Source: Monoplex corrugatus
Lineage: Eukaryota > Mollusca > Gastropoda > Littorinimorpha > Ranellidae
Assembly: GCA_030674185.1 (NCBI GenBank)
Contig: JAPXFY010000026.1
Location: 50,416,246-50,480,245, forward strand
Direction of reading: 5' to 3'
DNA: 64,000 nt
Shown: positions 42,368-52,389 of the stretch, one piece after another
Layout: each line of letters opens with the position of its first letter
Numbering within the stretch: position 1 is the stretch's first letter
The notes under the pieces: generated by a model
The model's database searches: none
Told to the model about the DNA's origin: nothing
The model's input: the letters and a program-made list of their open reading frames with translations, nothing else
Program-made: the position numbers and the translations under genes

Positions 42368-45300
42368 GCTTGACAAAGGTTGGTTGGTCAAAAATTTGTA
42401 CTTGTCTTGTTTTGTCAGTTTATAATATGTATTGTTATTCTGTTACTTTCATGTGTTCCTGTTTCTGCACAAAATGTGACAAATTCCACTTTTTTTCACA
42501 GTTAGCTTTTAAATGCCATATGTGTTTAGAATGTAATGGTACTACAGATAATATGCACACTTTATGAAATGCACATCCTCGTTTCTCTTTGTGTAATCAG
42601 ATGATTAATGTTGGGATTCTTGCAGACCTGCCATACTGCCTGTGATTCTGTGTTTCTCTTTGGCCACTGCCATTGGCTGTGTGTTGGTCGTGGCTTCAGC
42701 TGGCGTCTACGGCATCATTGCTTTAGGCAGAAAGTAAGTTGACATCAGAAAATGTATGCCCCAGTTTATGATTTGAAGGTATTGTACCCCCTGTGGGGAT
42801 ACCAGGGGCTTTTTCAGTATAAATAGTATCCCCACCCTCTGGAAATTCTGTGCAAGAAATTTCCTCTTTTCTGTCACTCTGTTTCTTTCTTCCTCCTTTG
42901 CTTCATTCTTTTCTTCCCATCATTTTCTGCCTTGCTGGTCCATTCACCTGTATGTGTTGGATAAAGTTTTACATACTTTCTCTTAGGACTGATGATTGGG
43001 TACATGTATTAAGTGCATATTTGGCTCTAGGGAAATGAAATATGCAGAAGCAATTTTAGGTAAATCAGGCCCATTTATATATATATACAGGGTGTTTCAA
43101 AAAGAATACGCCAAAATCATTACGCAGTTTTTTCAGGTCTATAGCATTGTAGTGGACTGAATCAGTGGTTATTTGATAGAGTAGTTATCAAAGTTTGATT
43201 GGGTGTCAGTTTCACCGCTGTCGTTAGTATAACTTCCGGTGCAGCTGAATTGTGGGAAGATCAATCAAAATGGCGACTCCTCAGCAGAAGGCGTTTTGCG
43301 TGCTTGAGTTCGCGAAAACAAACGCCATTGTCACGGTGCAACGTGCTTTCAGAACAGAATTCGGCATTGATCCGCCCCATCGTGAGAGCATTCGACGGTG
43401 GGTTAGACAGTTTAAAGAGAGTGGGTGTCTGTGCAAAGGAAAGAGTCCTGGAAGACCACGTGTTACAGAGGAGCAAGGGGAGAGGATTCATGATGCATTT
43501 GAGAGCAGCCCACGTAAGTCCGTACGTCGAGCAAGTCTTCAGCTTGCCATCCCTCATACCACTGTCTGGCGTGTGTTAAAGAGACGATTACACATGAAAC
43601 CATACAAACTAAGCCTCGTCCAAGAACTTACTAATGATGACAAGGTGATGCGGAGGACATTCTGTGAGTCAATGCTGGAGATGGAGGAAGGTGATGAAAC
43701 TCTCTTTTCACGTTTAGTTTTTAGTGACGAAGCGACTTTCCATTTGAGCGGCACAGTCAATCGTCACAATGTGCGCATTTGGGGAACAGATCACCCACAT
43801 GAAACTGTTGAGCATGAAAGAGATTCCCCTAAAGTGAACGTCTTCTGTGCTGTGTCTCAAGACAAGGTCTATGGTCCCTTTTTCTTTGAAGGAAACACCG
43901 TTACAGGACAAACCTATCTCGAAATGCTCCAAAACTGGCTATTCACTTTACTGCAAGCAGATTCGAATGACTTCATTTTTCAGCAAGATGGAGCACCACC
44001 CCATTGGCATCTCGGGGTTAGAGCTTATCTGAATGAAAACGTGCCTCAGCGATGGATTGGGAGGAGAGGTGCTAAAGACCTTGCTCTCTGTGCTTGGCCT
44101 GCCAGATCCCCGGACCTCACTGTGTGTGACTTTTTCTTGTGGGGGTATGTTAAAGACCAAGTTTATGTTCCACCACTTCCAGCAAGTATCGATGACTTGA
44201 AAGATCGAATAACAGCTGCAATCAACACGGTGGACCGTGACATGCTGAGGCGCGTTTGGGAGGAATTCTCATATCGGCTTGATGTTGTCCGCGCTGCCGG
44301 TGGTGGCCACATTGAGCACTTATAAAACATGAAATGAAACTTGAATGTATATACAACACATGTGTTCATGCTAGAGGTTTGTAATTTTTTTCGTTTTTGA
44401 CACATCACGTGATGATTTTGGCGTATTCTTTTTGAAACACCCTGTATATATATTAGTGTTCTTATTTGTTCACGTATGTTTTTTAAATCCCCTGTGCGAT
44501 AAATTGAACGGAGTGATCATAGCTAAGGGCATCTCCTTAGATTATGTGTGTGAATGCACGGATATGTGTATACTTAACTTTCTGTTGAAGTATTGTGTAT
44601 GTTTTGAAACAGTTATAGCCCTGATATGGTTGTAGGCTGTCCGCTGGGCTTTAAACAAAAATAACAGGAACAGTAACAGAAGGTATTGTAGTGGAGTGGT
44701 GGCCGAATGGTCACAACACCAGCCTGAGATGTGAAAGATCCAGGTTTCAGTTCCCAGTGGGACAGGAAACCCAAGACACTAGTGTTTGGAATACAGGAGC
44801 TTGGAGTGGAATCAAGAGGGAATCAGTGAAACACAAAACTAGAACACAAGAGCTTGGAGTCGATTTAAGAGGGAATCAGTGAAAACACAAAACTAGAACA
44901 CAAGAGCTTGGAGTCGATTCAAGAGGGAATCAGAGAAACAAAACAGAAGTAGAACGCATCTTTAATGTAGCAATACAAGGTAGGCGCAATTTTTCAGCCG
45001 ACTGGCCTTTGCACCTGTCTTGTTACTAACCCTTTGATTCCCACACCCTACCCACGATCTGCAAAAATTAACCCTTTAACTTCCTCATCCTGTCCACCAG
45101 CTTCCTGCAGGAAGCTGATTGGATAGGGTGAGGGAGTCGAAGAGTTAAGTTTTTGCTTTGCTAGCATGATTGACGATACAGGATGCTGGTGGTAAGGGTG
45201 CGTGAATCAGATGGTTTAATACACGTTTTTGTGTTTTTCTGGTTCATAGTTGCTTGAATGCTGGCAGCCATTTTGATTCAAATTTCAAGAGGAAATCATG

Positions 45301-46633
45301 GGCAGTGGGTTTCATTATGTTGGGAATCTGGTGTTAGTTCAAGAGGGATTCATCATGCTTGGACAATCCCACGTGTGCTCCTCCCAGATCTGATAGGAAT
45401 TACCTGGCAGACGCCTTGAGTTTATGCAGGATCCTATGCATTGGCAAAGAGGAAGGGGTGGGGGATGGGGAACAGGACTAAACTGACACCACTGTTTTTA
45501 AGAAAAAGAAAGATCATTTGATACTGATCAGAGAGAGGTATCTGTCAGTGTGTCTTTTTGTTTATCTGTCTGTCTGTATTTTGTGTCTGAGATAAACCTG
45601 TTGGCAAGATTTTATCAGCTGTTTCTGGATGGGTCTTTACCTATTTTTTTTTAAAAAGTTGTGATTCACTGAGGGGTTGCAGATGCATAAGTTCGGAGGA
45701 TAAGGTGACATGGACCAAAAATTGCCTGAAATGAGTATTTTTTACTTTTTCAGGAAGATGTGTGAGCTGCATCTGTTTTCATTGTTGCAACAATCTGCTG
45801 TTGTCTTTGATGCACATCAAGTTTTCCCTGCTGTGGGGATGCCAGGGGCTCTTTCACTATAAATAGTATCCCCACTTTCTGGAAATTCTGTGCTAGAAAT
45901 TTCCTCTTTTCTGTCACTCTCTTTGATTCTGCCTTGCTCCTTTGCTTTCTGTCATTTCTTCCTATCATTTTCTGCCTTGCTGCTCCATTCTCCTGTATGT
46001 GTTATATAAAGCCTTACATACTTTCTTTCAGGATTGATAATTGGGTGCATGTATTGAAAGCATTTTTGGCTCAAAGGAAATGTGCTGTGCAGAAGCAATT
46101 TTAGGTAGTTTAGACCCTTTTTATATATGTCTTAATGTCCTTAGTTATGTTTTAATTTGTATTTAGATTTGATTTTTTAAAATCCCCTGAAGATAAATCA
46201 CATGGAGTGCTCAAGGCCAGGAGCATATCCTTAGATTATGTGTGTGAATGTATTGATATACATTCTTAATTTTCTTTTCCAGGTGTTTTGTTTCAGTGAT
46301 GTATTGTGTGTTTGACATGGTTATAGACTTGATATGGTCTACATAGTCGGTTGGGCTTCAAACAACAGTAACAGTAATGTCAGGTTTTATTTCAAAGCTT
46401 CTTCAAGGTCACAGTGATCTTGAGAAGTACAAAATCTGAATTTTCTGTACTGTCTGTATAAAAAGAGAGATTGTTAGGATGGCTTGATCATGTTGTTTTT
46501 TCCTCCACTGATCATGCGTGATTTCTTTTTGTGCAGAGCTGACCGAGATACCATGATGAACCGGGTGAGGGGAGAAGAGGTGGAGATGAAGGAGACGCTG
46601 ATTGCCAGCGAGGAGTCGGCCTCAGTGCAATAA
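35510..46633 (+). CDS. CACFD1: Flower (CACFD1) homologue, five exons
   Basis: This is a homologue of Flower/CACFD1, a small multi-pass protein of synaptic vesicle and plasma membranes linked in flies to calcium entry, endocytosis and cell competition (known for the family). Exons: 35510-35626, 36713-36785, 41182-41307, 42626-42733, 46537-46633. All junctions after exon 1 join in phase. With one base restored near 35620 the protein is 173 residues, close to the 172 of human CACFD1. Visible features are DDGVAWW near the N-terminus, hydrophobic segments spanning exons 1/2, 2/3 and 4, and LMEAPCCCQF with the conserved glutamate of the second membrane segment. The C-terminal tail is acidic (KADRDTMMNR...EESASVQ). 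As sequenced, exon 1 ends in TAG, so the gene is either disrupted or has a base error. Confidence 0.92.
36010..36330. repeat. Family E interspersed repeat, inverted pair
   Basis: AGACAGGTGCAAATTTTCAG and CCAACTGGTCTTTGTCAAG (36018-36057) recur in inverted form near 36172-36212. Related pieces lie at 2.4, 18.6, 42.4, 45.0 and 50.0 kb. The class is unknown. Confidence 0.5.
36560..36688. repeat. GT microsatellite
   Basis: An interrupted GT run ending 24 bp before the acceptor of Flower exon 2, so it occupies the polypyrimidine/branch region. Confidence 0.95.
36713..36785 (+). CDS. CACFD1: Flower exon 2: first membrane segment
   Basis: Acceptor TTGCAG, donor GTAAGT. Two bases, then AVIAGLIRCFTITPLCLVAG, IML, then two bases. 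It aligns with the AIS-GLFNCITIHPLNIAAG region of CACFD1. Confidence 0.92.
37006..37127. repeat. Two-copy tandem duplication, 63-bp period
   Basis: CTGGTCCTCATCACCTGGTG and GGTCTTATTGTGGGATA are present twice in tandem with a few differences. In Flower intron 2. Confidence 0.85.
37536..37826 (+). other. Unassigned 96-codon open frame, possibly a transposon remnant
   Basis: It encodes MNIYTSEEIMEAVLHYAVSS, NEDFGPDEIKLYEFSASDAG and onward, with a hydrophobic end. Composition is protein-like at the N-terminal half. It is single-exon and lies in a Flower intron rich in mobile DNA. The later sequence to ~37990 is AT-rich with GGGGTTAAG. A degenerate transposase N-terminus is possible; no motif confirms it. 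Confidence 0.25.
38315..38872 (-). repeat. Family A copy, full length
   Basis: It runs TTAAAGCCCAGCCAACTATG to CCTGGTATCCCCACTAGGGG, in the order seen elsewhere. In Flower intron 2. Confidence 0.78.
39350..39620. repeat. SINE-like fragment
   Basis: It includes CTGGCAGATTTCCTGAGCAT, TGCACTGGCAAGGTCTTGA and a following AT-poor body. Similar pieces occur at 8.3, 29.7 and 45.4 kb. Confidence 0.5.
39773..39887. mobile_element. Family B MITE, copy 7, internally deleted
   Basis: Outer arms only: AACCCTTTGATGCC at the left and GGAGTTAAAGGGTTAA at the right. The inner palindrome is missing. Confidence 0.6.
39905..40265 (-). repeat. Family D SINE-like copy
   Basis: Same block order as 3.4-3.7 kb: CTTTTGTCACAGTG, GCAGTGCAGTACCACCCAAT, AGCAGGCTAATTGGCCTTGA. 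Confidence 0.6.
40472..41140. repeat. Family B MITE copy 8 followed by a tandem array of half-units
   Basis: A compact family B copy (40472-40617) is followed by about seven direct repeats of a ~70-bp half-unit with GAAAGCTGGTGGA(C/T)(A/T/G)GGGTGAG and GGTTAAGTTTTTACTTTG. The array ends 40 bp before Flower exon 3. Confidence 0.75.
41182..41307 (+). CDS. CACFD1: Flower exon 3: second membrane segment and EAPCC motif
   Basis: A split Met, then LQGFFLILMEAPCCCQFLDF, IQPLSRFSERRSPFQKALIY, G. LMEAPCCCQF matches the CEAPFCCQF / LEAPCC motif of human and fly proteins, including the conserved Glu. The acceptor is the first of two AGs (TTTTGCAG at 41181); only this one keeps phase. Confidence 0.95.
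42248..42366. repeat. GT microsatellite
   Basis: A long GT run with two short interruptions, in Flower intron 3. Confidence 0.95.
42626..42733 (+). CDS. CACFD1: Flower exon 4: third/fourth membrane region
   Basis: A split Leu, then PAILPVILCFSLATAIGCVL, VVASAGVYGIIALGR, two bases. It matches the VPIVISL...TGVLYGLSALGKK region of CACFD1. Acceptor TTGCAG, donor GTAAGT. Confidence 0.95.
43088..44444 (+). mobile_element. Intact mariner/Tc1-superfamily transposon
   Basis: 1357 bp. The terminal inverted repeats are 33 bp and identical (43088-43120 and 44412-44444), starting CAGGGTGTTTCAAAAAGA. Both flanks are TA. It encodes one uninterrupted transposase. Perfect ends and an open frame imply recent insertion. 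It lies in Flower intron 4, sense to that gene. Confidence 0.95.
43270..44325 (+). CDS. Mariner/Tc1-like transposase, full length
   Basis: Cut-and-paste transposase of 351 residues from the ATG at 43270 (AAAATGGCG); an upstream in-frame ATG at 43252 would add six. The N-terminal ~110 residues form helix-turn-helix domains (MATPQQKAFCVLEFAKTNAI, ESIRRWVRQFKESG, GRPRVTEEQ, HTTVWRVLKRRL). The RNase H-like catalytic core has acidic residues D153 (VFSDEATFH), D240 (FQQDGAPPHW) and D287 (VCDFFLWGYVKDQVY). The second and third are 46 residues apart, longer than the usual 34-41; an insertion around GAKDLALCAW accounts for it. No stop or frameshift. It may be active. Neighbouring DNA is unrelated repeat. 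Confidence 0.93.
   Translation: MATPQQKAFCVLEFAKTNAIVTVQRAFRTEFGIDPPHRESIRRWVRQFKESGCLCKGKSPGRPRVTEEQGERIHDAFESSPRKSVRRASLQLAIPHTTVWRVLKRRLHMKPYKLSLVQELTNDDKVMRRTFCESMLEMEEGDETLFSRLVFSDEATFHLSGTVNRHNVRIWGTDHPHETVEHERDSPKVNVFCAVSQDKVYGPFFFEGNTVTGQTYLEMLQNWLFTLLQADSNDFIFQQDGAPPHWHLGVRAYLNENVPQRWIGRRGAKDLALCAWPARSPDLTVCDFFLWGYVKDQVYVPPLPASIDDLKDRITAAINTVDRDMLRRVWEEFSYRLDVVRAAGGGHIEHL
44690..44945 (+). repeat. tRNA-like SINE head followed by a ~54-bp tandem repeat
   Basis: GTGGCCGAATGGTCACAACA and GATCCAGGTTTCAGTTCCCA resemble box A and box B of a tRNA-Leu-type SINE. From about 44785 a ~54-bp unit with GAGCTTGGAGT and AAGAGGGAATCAG is repeated three times. Confidence 0.6.
45026..45219. mobile_element. 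Family B palindromic MITE, copy 9
   Basis: The inner palindrome centres on CTTCCTGCAGGAAG. The right TTAA is present; the left border has decayed to CTAA. It is inserted within a family E repeat, whose halves flank it. Confidence 0.75.
45830..46378 (+). repeat. Family A copy, full length
   Basis: It runs TGTGGGGATGCCAGGGGCTC through TATAAATAG to TTGGGCTTCAAACAACAGTAAC. In Flower intron 4, close to exon 5. Confidence 0.8.
46537..46633 (+). CDS. CACFD1: Flower exon 5: C-terminal tail and stop
   Basis: A split Lys, then ADRDTMMNRVRGEEVEMKET, LIASEESASVQ, stop TAA at 46631-46633. It is acidic and cytosolic, like the CACFD1 tail. Acceptor GTGCAG. Confidence 0.92.
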
Positions 46634-48130
46634 CACCCCCCTGGCTAGGACGTATGGACAAACAATCACCTTAGACTGTCACGGTTCTTGCATAGGTTGG
46701 GTTCAGCACAGTAACAGTCTCCTGGTTATGACGTATGGATAAACGTTGACCTTAGTTCGTCGTGGTCTTTGGGAAATGAGCATCAGTGCAATAATTACCT
46801 CCTGGCTAATGCTTAACGGACAAAATGAACACCGTAGTCCTTTGTGTAGAACTGACACACACTTGAGAATGTACAGCATTTTTATTTTGTTGTGGACCAA
46901 AATGTTTTGTGGTTGATGTGCTAGTTGCCTGTTTGACCTGGAGATTATCTGTTTGCCGAGTTGAGCTGACAGTCGCCTAGTTGAGGTGATGTCTGTCTGG
47001 TTGAGCTGATGGGTGCCTGGTTGAGCTGATGGTTGCCTAGTTGATTTGGTGATTGATTACTTGGTTGACCTGATGGTTTCCTAGTGATCTGATGGTCATC
47101 TAGTTGATTTAGTGGTTGCTAAGTAGACCTGGTGGTAACCTGGTTTACCTAGCAGTTGGCCTGGCAATTGCCCATTTGCCTAGTTGACCTGGTGACTGCT
47201 TTGCCTAGTTGACCTGGCAATTGCCCATTTGTGTAGATGACCTGGCGATTGCCCATTTGCCTAGTTGAACTGGTGATTACCTGTTTGCCTCATTGGCCTG
47301 GCAATTGCCCATTTGCCTAGTTGACTGGCAGTGACCCTTTAGCCTAGTTGACCTGGCAATTGCCCATTTGTCTAGTTGACCTGGTCACTGCCCATATGCC
47401 TAGCTGACCTGGCAATTGCCCATTTGCCCATTGACTGGGTGATTGCCCATTTGCCTAGTTGGCCTAGCAATTGCCCATTTGCTTAGTTGACCTGGCAGTT
47501 GACCGGGTGATTGCCTTTTTGCCTTGTTGACCTGGTGATTGCCTGTTTGCCTAGCTGGCTTGGCAATTGTCCATTTGCCTAGTTGACCTGGTGATTGCCT
47601 GTTTGCCTAGTTGGCCTGGCAATTGCCCAGTTGACCTGGTGACCGCCTGCTGGCCAAGTTGGCTTGGCAATTGCCCATTTGCCTACTTGACCTGGCAGTT
47701 GCCCAGTTGACCTGGTGATTGCCTGTTTGCCTAGTTGGTCTGGCAATTGCCCATTTGCCTAGTTGACCTGGTGACTGCCCATTTGCCTGGTTGACCTGGT
47801 GACTGCCTGTTTGCCTAGTTGACCTGGCATTTGCCTAGTTGACCTGGTGACTGCCCATTTGCCTAGTTGACCTGGTATTTGCCTAGTTGACCTGGTGACT
47901 GCCTGTTTGCCTAGTTGACCTGGTGTTTGCCTAGTTGACCTGGCATTTGCCTAGTTGACCTGGTGTTTGCCTAGTTGACCTGATGGATGCCTGGCTGACC
48001 CAACAGTCATCTAGTTTACCTGGCAGTTGTCTCATTAACTTTATGGTTGTCTGGTTGACCTGATGGTTTCCTGGATGACTTGTGACTGCCCACTCATCAT
48101 TGATGACCTTAAGGAGAATAAAGTTAAAAC
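46634..48130 (+). other. Probable Flower 3' UTR
   Basis: The first AATAAA after the stop in a sensible context is at about 48116 (GAGAATAAAGTT). If used, the 3' UTR is ~1.5 kb and consists largely of the minisatellite at 46915-48080. Transcript evidence is needed to fix the end. Confidence 0.45.
46915..48080 (+). repeat. GCCTAGTTGACCTGG minisatellite
   Basis: A higher-order array of TTGCCTAGTTGACCTGG blocks alternating with TGGCAATTGCCCATT or TGGTGATTGCC blocks, giving variable units of ~20-50 bp, about 40 core copies. Copies are most regular in the middle and diverge at both edges. Confidence 0.9.
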
Positions 48131-49261
48131 ATTATGGTGATACCATACCGCTAGTGATATGTTTCCATGATGACTGTATTGTGTTTTCTTGTTTTATCGA
48201 CAACTTGGATGCTGTGGTGTTTAAGTATTTCCGCATGGTTTTGAATGTCTGTGGAAGTTTTGGGTACTTGTAAAGTTTTGGATACTTGTAAAGCCCATTG
48301 TTCATTAGGAAACAAACTAACTTTTCACCCCAAATTGTTGGTGGGGGAGGGGGGAGTGCAGTAAGACTTGTGATGAGGGGACATTCTGGGAACATGCTAG
48401 AAATGTCCCACCATGACAGGCATCATATCATGACAGCAACCCTAGTTTGAAAACCACACAGGTCACACATAGCACACAACAAAATGACAGGCAGTCAGTA
48501 AAATTTCCTTTCCATTCATCTTGAATTGTATTTATGTACATATTGTTATCACTGTATGCGTGTCTTTAGAACACTGGTAGTAAGCGTATTGATAAAAATC
48601 ATAGACATGTGCTGATATATGTACATGCCATAAGAGCTTAGAATCGATAGAAAAGTAGACCTGCTAAGTGCTTCATTTTCCGCATAGCATGCTATGTCCG
48701 ACTACAGTTTGCTGCATCGTTATGCTGATGTTCAAAGTTTGATGCTAAGAGAGAAAAAAATCAAGCACAGGTGTGTGTGTGTTTGCTTGCAGGTGTGAAA
48801 TGTCTGACTGTGATGCTGGTGCATAGGCATAAAACATTTGCCAAACAAGGTCATGTTGAAAGATACAACTGGCCTAATTGCAATTGGAACCTTTACATTC
48901 ACAAGTGGTGGCAAAGATAAGTAGGTGCAATACCATTTTTATGCTTGTATCATGATTTTGTGTGAAATTCTTTGAATAACAGGCAGCCATAGGGAAAGGG
49001 AAGCAAAGGAGTACTGTAAACAATAAGTGTGTGAGATATGTCTGGTGTGTAATGAGCGTATGATTGTCACAGTCACGACTGTCACTGTGGATGTGTTGTG
49101 TAGGTGTACTATGCTGTCCCTTTTGTTTTTGGTTTGTACGTCAGAAAGGTGGTAAAGGCCTGACTGGGTGAATTTGAGATTTGTTGCATCTTGTTCTTTG
49201 GGCTTTCCTTTGGGTGTACGATAGGTTTCCCAGTGAAAATTCCATCTAAAAAGTATTAAAA
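48131..49261. other. Non-coding stretch
   Basis: No gene, clear transposon end or long repeat recognised. The short duplication TTTTGGGTACTTGTAAAG / TTTTGGATACTTGTAAAG at about 48258-48293 is the only local repeat noted. Confidence 0.5.
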
Positions 49262-49411
49262 TTAACCCTTTGAATCTCGCAGTCTGTCCACCAGCATCCT
49301 GTATTGCCAGCCATGCTAGCAAAGCAAAAACTTAACCTTTTGACTTCTTCGCTCTATCCACCAACTTCCTGCAGGAAACTGCTGGATAGGGCGAGGGAGT
49401 CAAAAGGTTAA
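49262..49411. mobile_element. Family B palindromic TTAA MITE, copy 10
   Basis: TTAA on both sides; left outer arm and inner palindrome (TTCCTGCAGGAA) present, right outer arm missing. This is consistent with the inner palindrome's own TTAA forming the border. Confidence 0.75.
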
Positions 49412-50498
49412 ATAATTATGATGAAACCCCTCAATGGTTTGTTGAAATTACCTGAAACTGGCAGCAACAACTGGATCCATTATGGAGTCACCAGCATTGC
49501 ACTTGTTGATTTGATGCTTATGATGTCAATGTCTGGACACTATACTGCACAGTAGTTCAAAATGACCCAACCAGATTTCGCAAGAGAGCGTTCTTTTGGC
49601 TGCTAAGCAAAATCTGACTGTGAATGTTTTCAAACTTTCTCCTGTGTGTTCTCAACAAAACAAAGATTACACAGATGTGATATTTCAGTTAGCCACTACT
49701 TCTTCCTAGCGATTTCATTCTTGTATGACTACAAGGGAAATTCCATGTCTCTTCCAGTGATATGTCCTGAGGTTTGTCATCTCCCTGCATTGCCATTGGG
49801 TTTGTAAACAAGGTGGCTGTTGACTGGGTCTGGATGGGTCATGTGACACATGGACAGCCCCACGTTGCCTGATGAAATCACTATTAGGTGGCGTTGGGAG
49901 CTTGGGAGGTGATTGTCCAGAGGGTGGCGGGGCATTGGTGTGATGTTTATCGTAATAATGATTATATGGAATCCAGAAACATACAAAATGGAGAACAAGA
50001 ACATGTACTTGATTCGCGAACAAAAGCAGGCACAAGTTTTTGATCGACTGGTCTTTGTCGGACATAAACACAAGACAGCATAGAAACAAAATCACCCAAA
50101 TTAAGGATAAAACAGCAGGTCAGCAAAGCCACCAGTTTTTTATATACTTTCGAGAATCAGCTGAACTGGTGATTAGTTCTCTGTGATTAGATGATAACAA
50201 CGTTTGAGGTCAGTCTCTTCAGATCAGGCACATAGCACAATACGTCAGCACAGTATAATCAGCTTCAGCTGGTGGCAAGATTTGTCCGCTGTGTGTGCCT
50301 CACCTGTCTCACCAGCTACCTGCTTCCAGATGGGTCTGTCTTGATTTTTGTGGACAACTTCTTGAATATTTAGGCCACTGATGTTGGTAATGTTCTCCAT
50401 GTGAGGTCTGACTTTCATCCTTTTTGCCTCTGTTTTTCCTTGAAAGATGGTTGCCATGAGGTCTGTGTTCTTGCTATGTGACACATGGCCAATGCATT

Positions 50499-52011
50499 TT
50501 AACCCTTAGCTGTTCACAAGGCCCGTAACCGCCCTGCGGAAAAAATGTGCTGATCCGTTCATAGCGGTCGAGATCGCCCTACCTTTTCCGGCACACGTGT
50601 GGGGAATTTCCATCACTACTGGCCTTGCTGTCTTATCGCACATGTGGTTAGAATCTTGGTCAGTCCCGCGTTGAATGTTTTAGAAATAGTACGAGCATTC
50701 TGGGATGCAAGGAACTTTCCATTCACTAGGCCTACTGAAAGACTTAGTTACTCAACTTACTGATGCTGTGGTACGTGCTTTCATTCACAACTGTGAGCGT
50801 GGGAAAGATGGCGAGTTTCAGCGAAGACGAATTTGTGGATTACACTGAAGCAGAGTTGCAGGAAATTTTTAGAGAAATAGATCGTTTAGAAATTGAAGAA
50901 GAAGATGAAGAAGAAAAGGAAGATGTAGAGTCGGATGTTGAAGTAGGTGGTGATGGTGAAGATGGAAATGACAGTGACATAGACGACGATGTACCGCTGG
51001 CTGCACTGGTGCAGGCATGGCGACCGGTGACATGTGGCTGTGAAGTCAGGGAATTTTCACAAGTTGTTGGGCCTAAACATTCGCTGCCCGCTGATGCGAA
51101 ACCAGTAGACTATTTTTGTTTGTTTCTGCCACTAGAATTTTTTGTCAGTGCTGCTGAAGAGACCAACAACTACGCTGGTCAGAAGATTGCGGCAAAGGGG
51201 CAACCTGACCCACTTTGGAAAGAGACGACAGCTGATGAAATCAGGGCATACCTGTCTATTCTCATCATGATGGGGCTAAAACATCAGTCCCGTCTATGGT
51301 GCTACTGGTCAACTTTCTGTCCGGGACTGTTTCCGGGACTATCATGCGCTAAACACCACGACACAGGCTACAACCAGCGCTTGTGACACCACTGGTGACA
51401 CTGCCACTGACAATGACGGTGACAATCACAGTGACGATGACAACAACATCTCACCATCATCACAGTAGCTGCAAAGTTGCTGTATAGGCACATATGTGTA
51501 AATAGTGTATAGGGAATGAAATCTGTAGACGAACATGTACCAAATATCTTTGGAAAACATTTCTGTTTCTTTCTGTTTATGTTCATTTTGGTGACATCGT
51601 GACAATTCTTTTCTGACATTTGTGTTGTGCCTGTGTATTGGATACTATACTGGAGGAGCAGAGACAGCATCGGGTAGGACAGATGTTGTGTGTACAACTA
51701 ACAAATGTTGTTTTTAGACAATAGAGCTTGTTTGTATGCTAACCATTGTATTGTCACCATAAAAATACCTCTGTCTGTGACATCTTTGGTGACAGAGACA
51801 TGCACACTAGACCCAGGACACACAAAACCACATGCAAATCAAACTATGGACACTTGTGTATATGTGTGCAAAAAATCTTTCTTCTGTACTTTCAAACAAG
51901 TGAATGGCAGTATGTTTATCAGCATGACTGTACTCGGATGAAAAAATGTCAGAAAAATGCGAATACTAGGAGCTAGCTTTACATCTAGTAGTGCGAATGC
52001 GAAAGGGTTAA
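50499..52011 (+). mobile_element. piggyBac-type element P2
   Basis: 1513 bp with TTAA at both borders. The left end is CCCTTAGCTGTTCACA, the right end AATGCGAAAGGG. It is inserted in a LINE fragment, and removing it with one TTAA rejoins the LINE. It carries the N-terminal third of a piggyBac transposase. It is the parent type of MITE P1. Confidence 0.88.
50808..51386 (+). pseudogene. Truncated piggyBac transposase (PGBD-like N-terminus)
   Basis: The ATG at 50808 (AAGATGGCG) starts MASFSEDEFVDYTEAELQEI. An acidic region (EEEDEEEKEDVESDVEVGGD) is followed by FSQVVGPKHSLPADAKPVDY, FCLFLPLEFFVSAAEETNNY and ADEIRAYLSILIMMGLKHQS. The P.DYF..F.....V.ETN.YA and T..EI.A.L.I.I.MG pattern is that of the DDE_Tnp_1_7 (piggyBac) domain start. 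The frame stops at 51386 and the catalytic aspartates and Cys-rich C-terminus are missing; about 600 bp of non-coding sequence follows. Confidence 0.82.
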
Positions 52012-52389
52012 TCTTCTCTTGTTGATGTCTGCAAATTATTTTCTGGTGGTGTCAAGTTCTTCCAGGACTTTTTCATTAGTTCTATCTGTCCATTTGACCC
52101 ATAGTAGGCTCCGATAAAACCATATCTGTGCTGCCTCAATTCTTTTGCAATCAGCTTTTCTGAGAGTCCAGGCATCACAGCCATAAATCATGATTGGCCA
52201 GATCAAACATTTTAAGAGTTTAATTTTCAGGCCTTTTGGTATGCCTCTTGTCTTTCCAGATATTGTTGAGTTGGACCATTATTTGCTTTGCCGTTCCAAT
52301 TCTTATTTTGATGTCTTTAGAGCAGGTTCCATCATCAGGCTGTGTGTGTACCACATGGTAGTGCAGAACAAAGGAGGTGTGTAGGTATT

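Larger units (their letters stand above)
42788..44668 (+). repeat. Family A copy split by a mariner-like transposon
   Basis: Segments 42788-43087 and 44447-44668 join as one copy. It starts CCCTGTGGGGATACC, has TATAAATAG, and ends GGGCTTTAAACAAAAATAAC. The insertion is in the TATATATA stretch after GGCCCATTT. Confidence 0.82.
50230..52300 (-). repeat. RTE-like LINE C-terminal fragment split by piggyBac P2
   Basis: In minus-strand order, 52230-52012 encodes MIYGCDAWTLRKADCKRIEA, AQIWFYRSLLWVKWTDRTNE, KVLEEL; 50498-50245 continues CIGHVSHSKNTDLMATIFQG, KTEAKR and NITNISGLNIQEVVHKNQDR. Together they form one RTE-type C-terminus with a TTAA insertion. It contains frameshifts. Confidence 0.8.
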
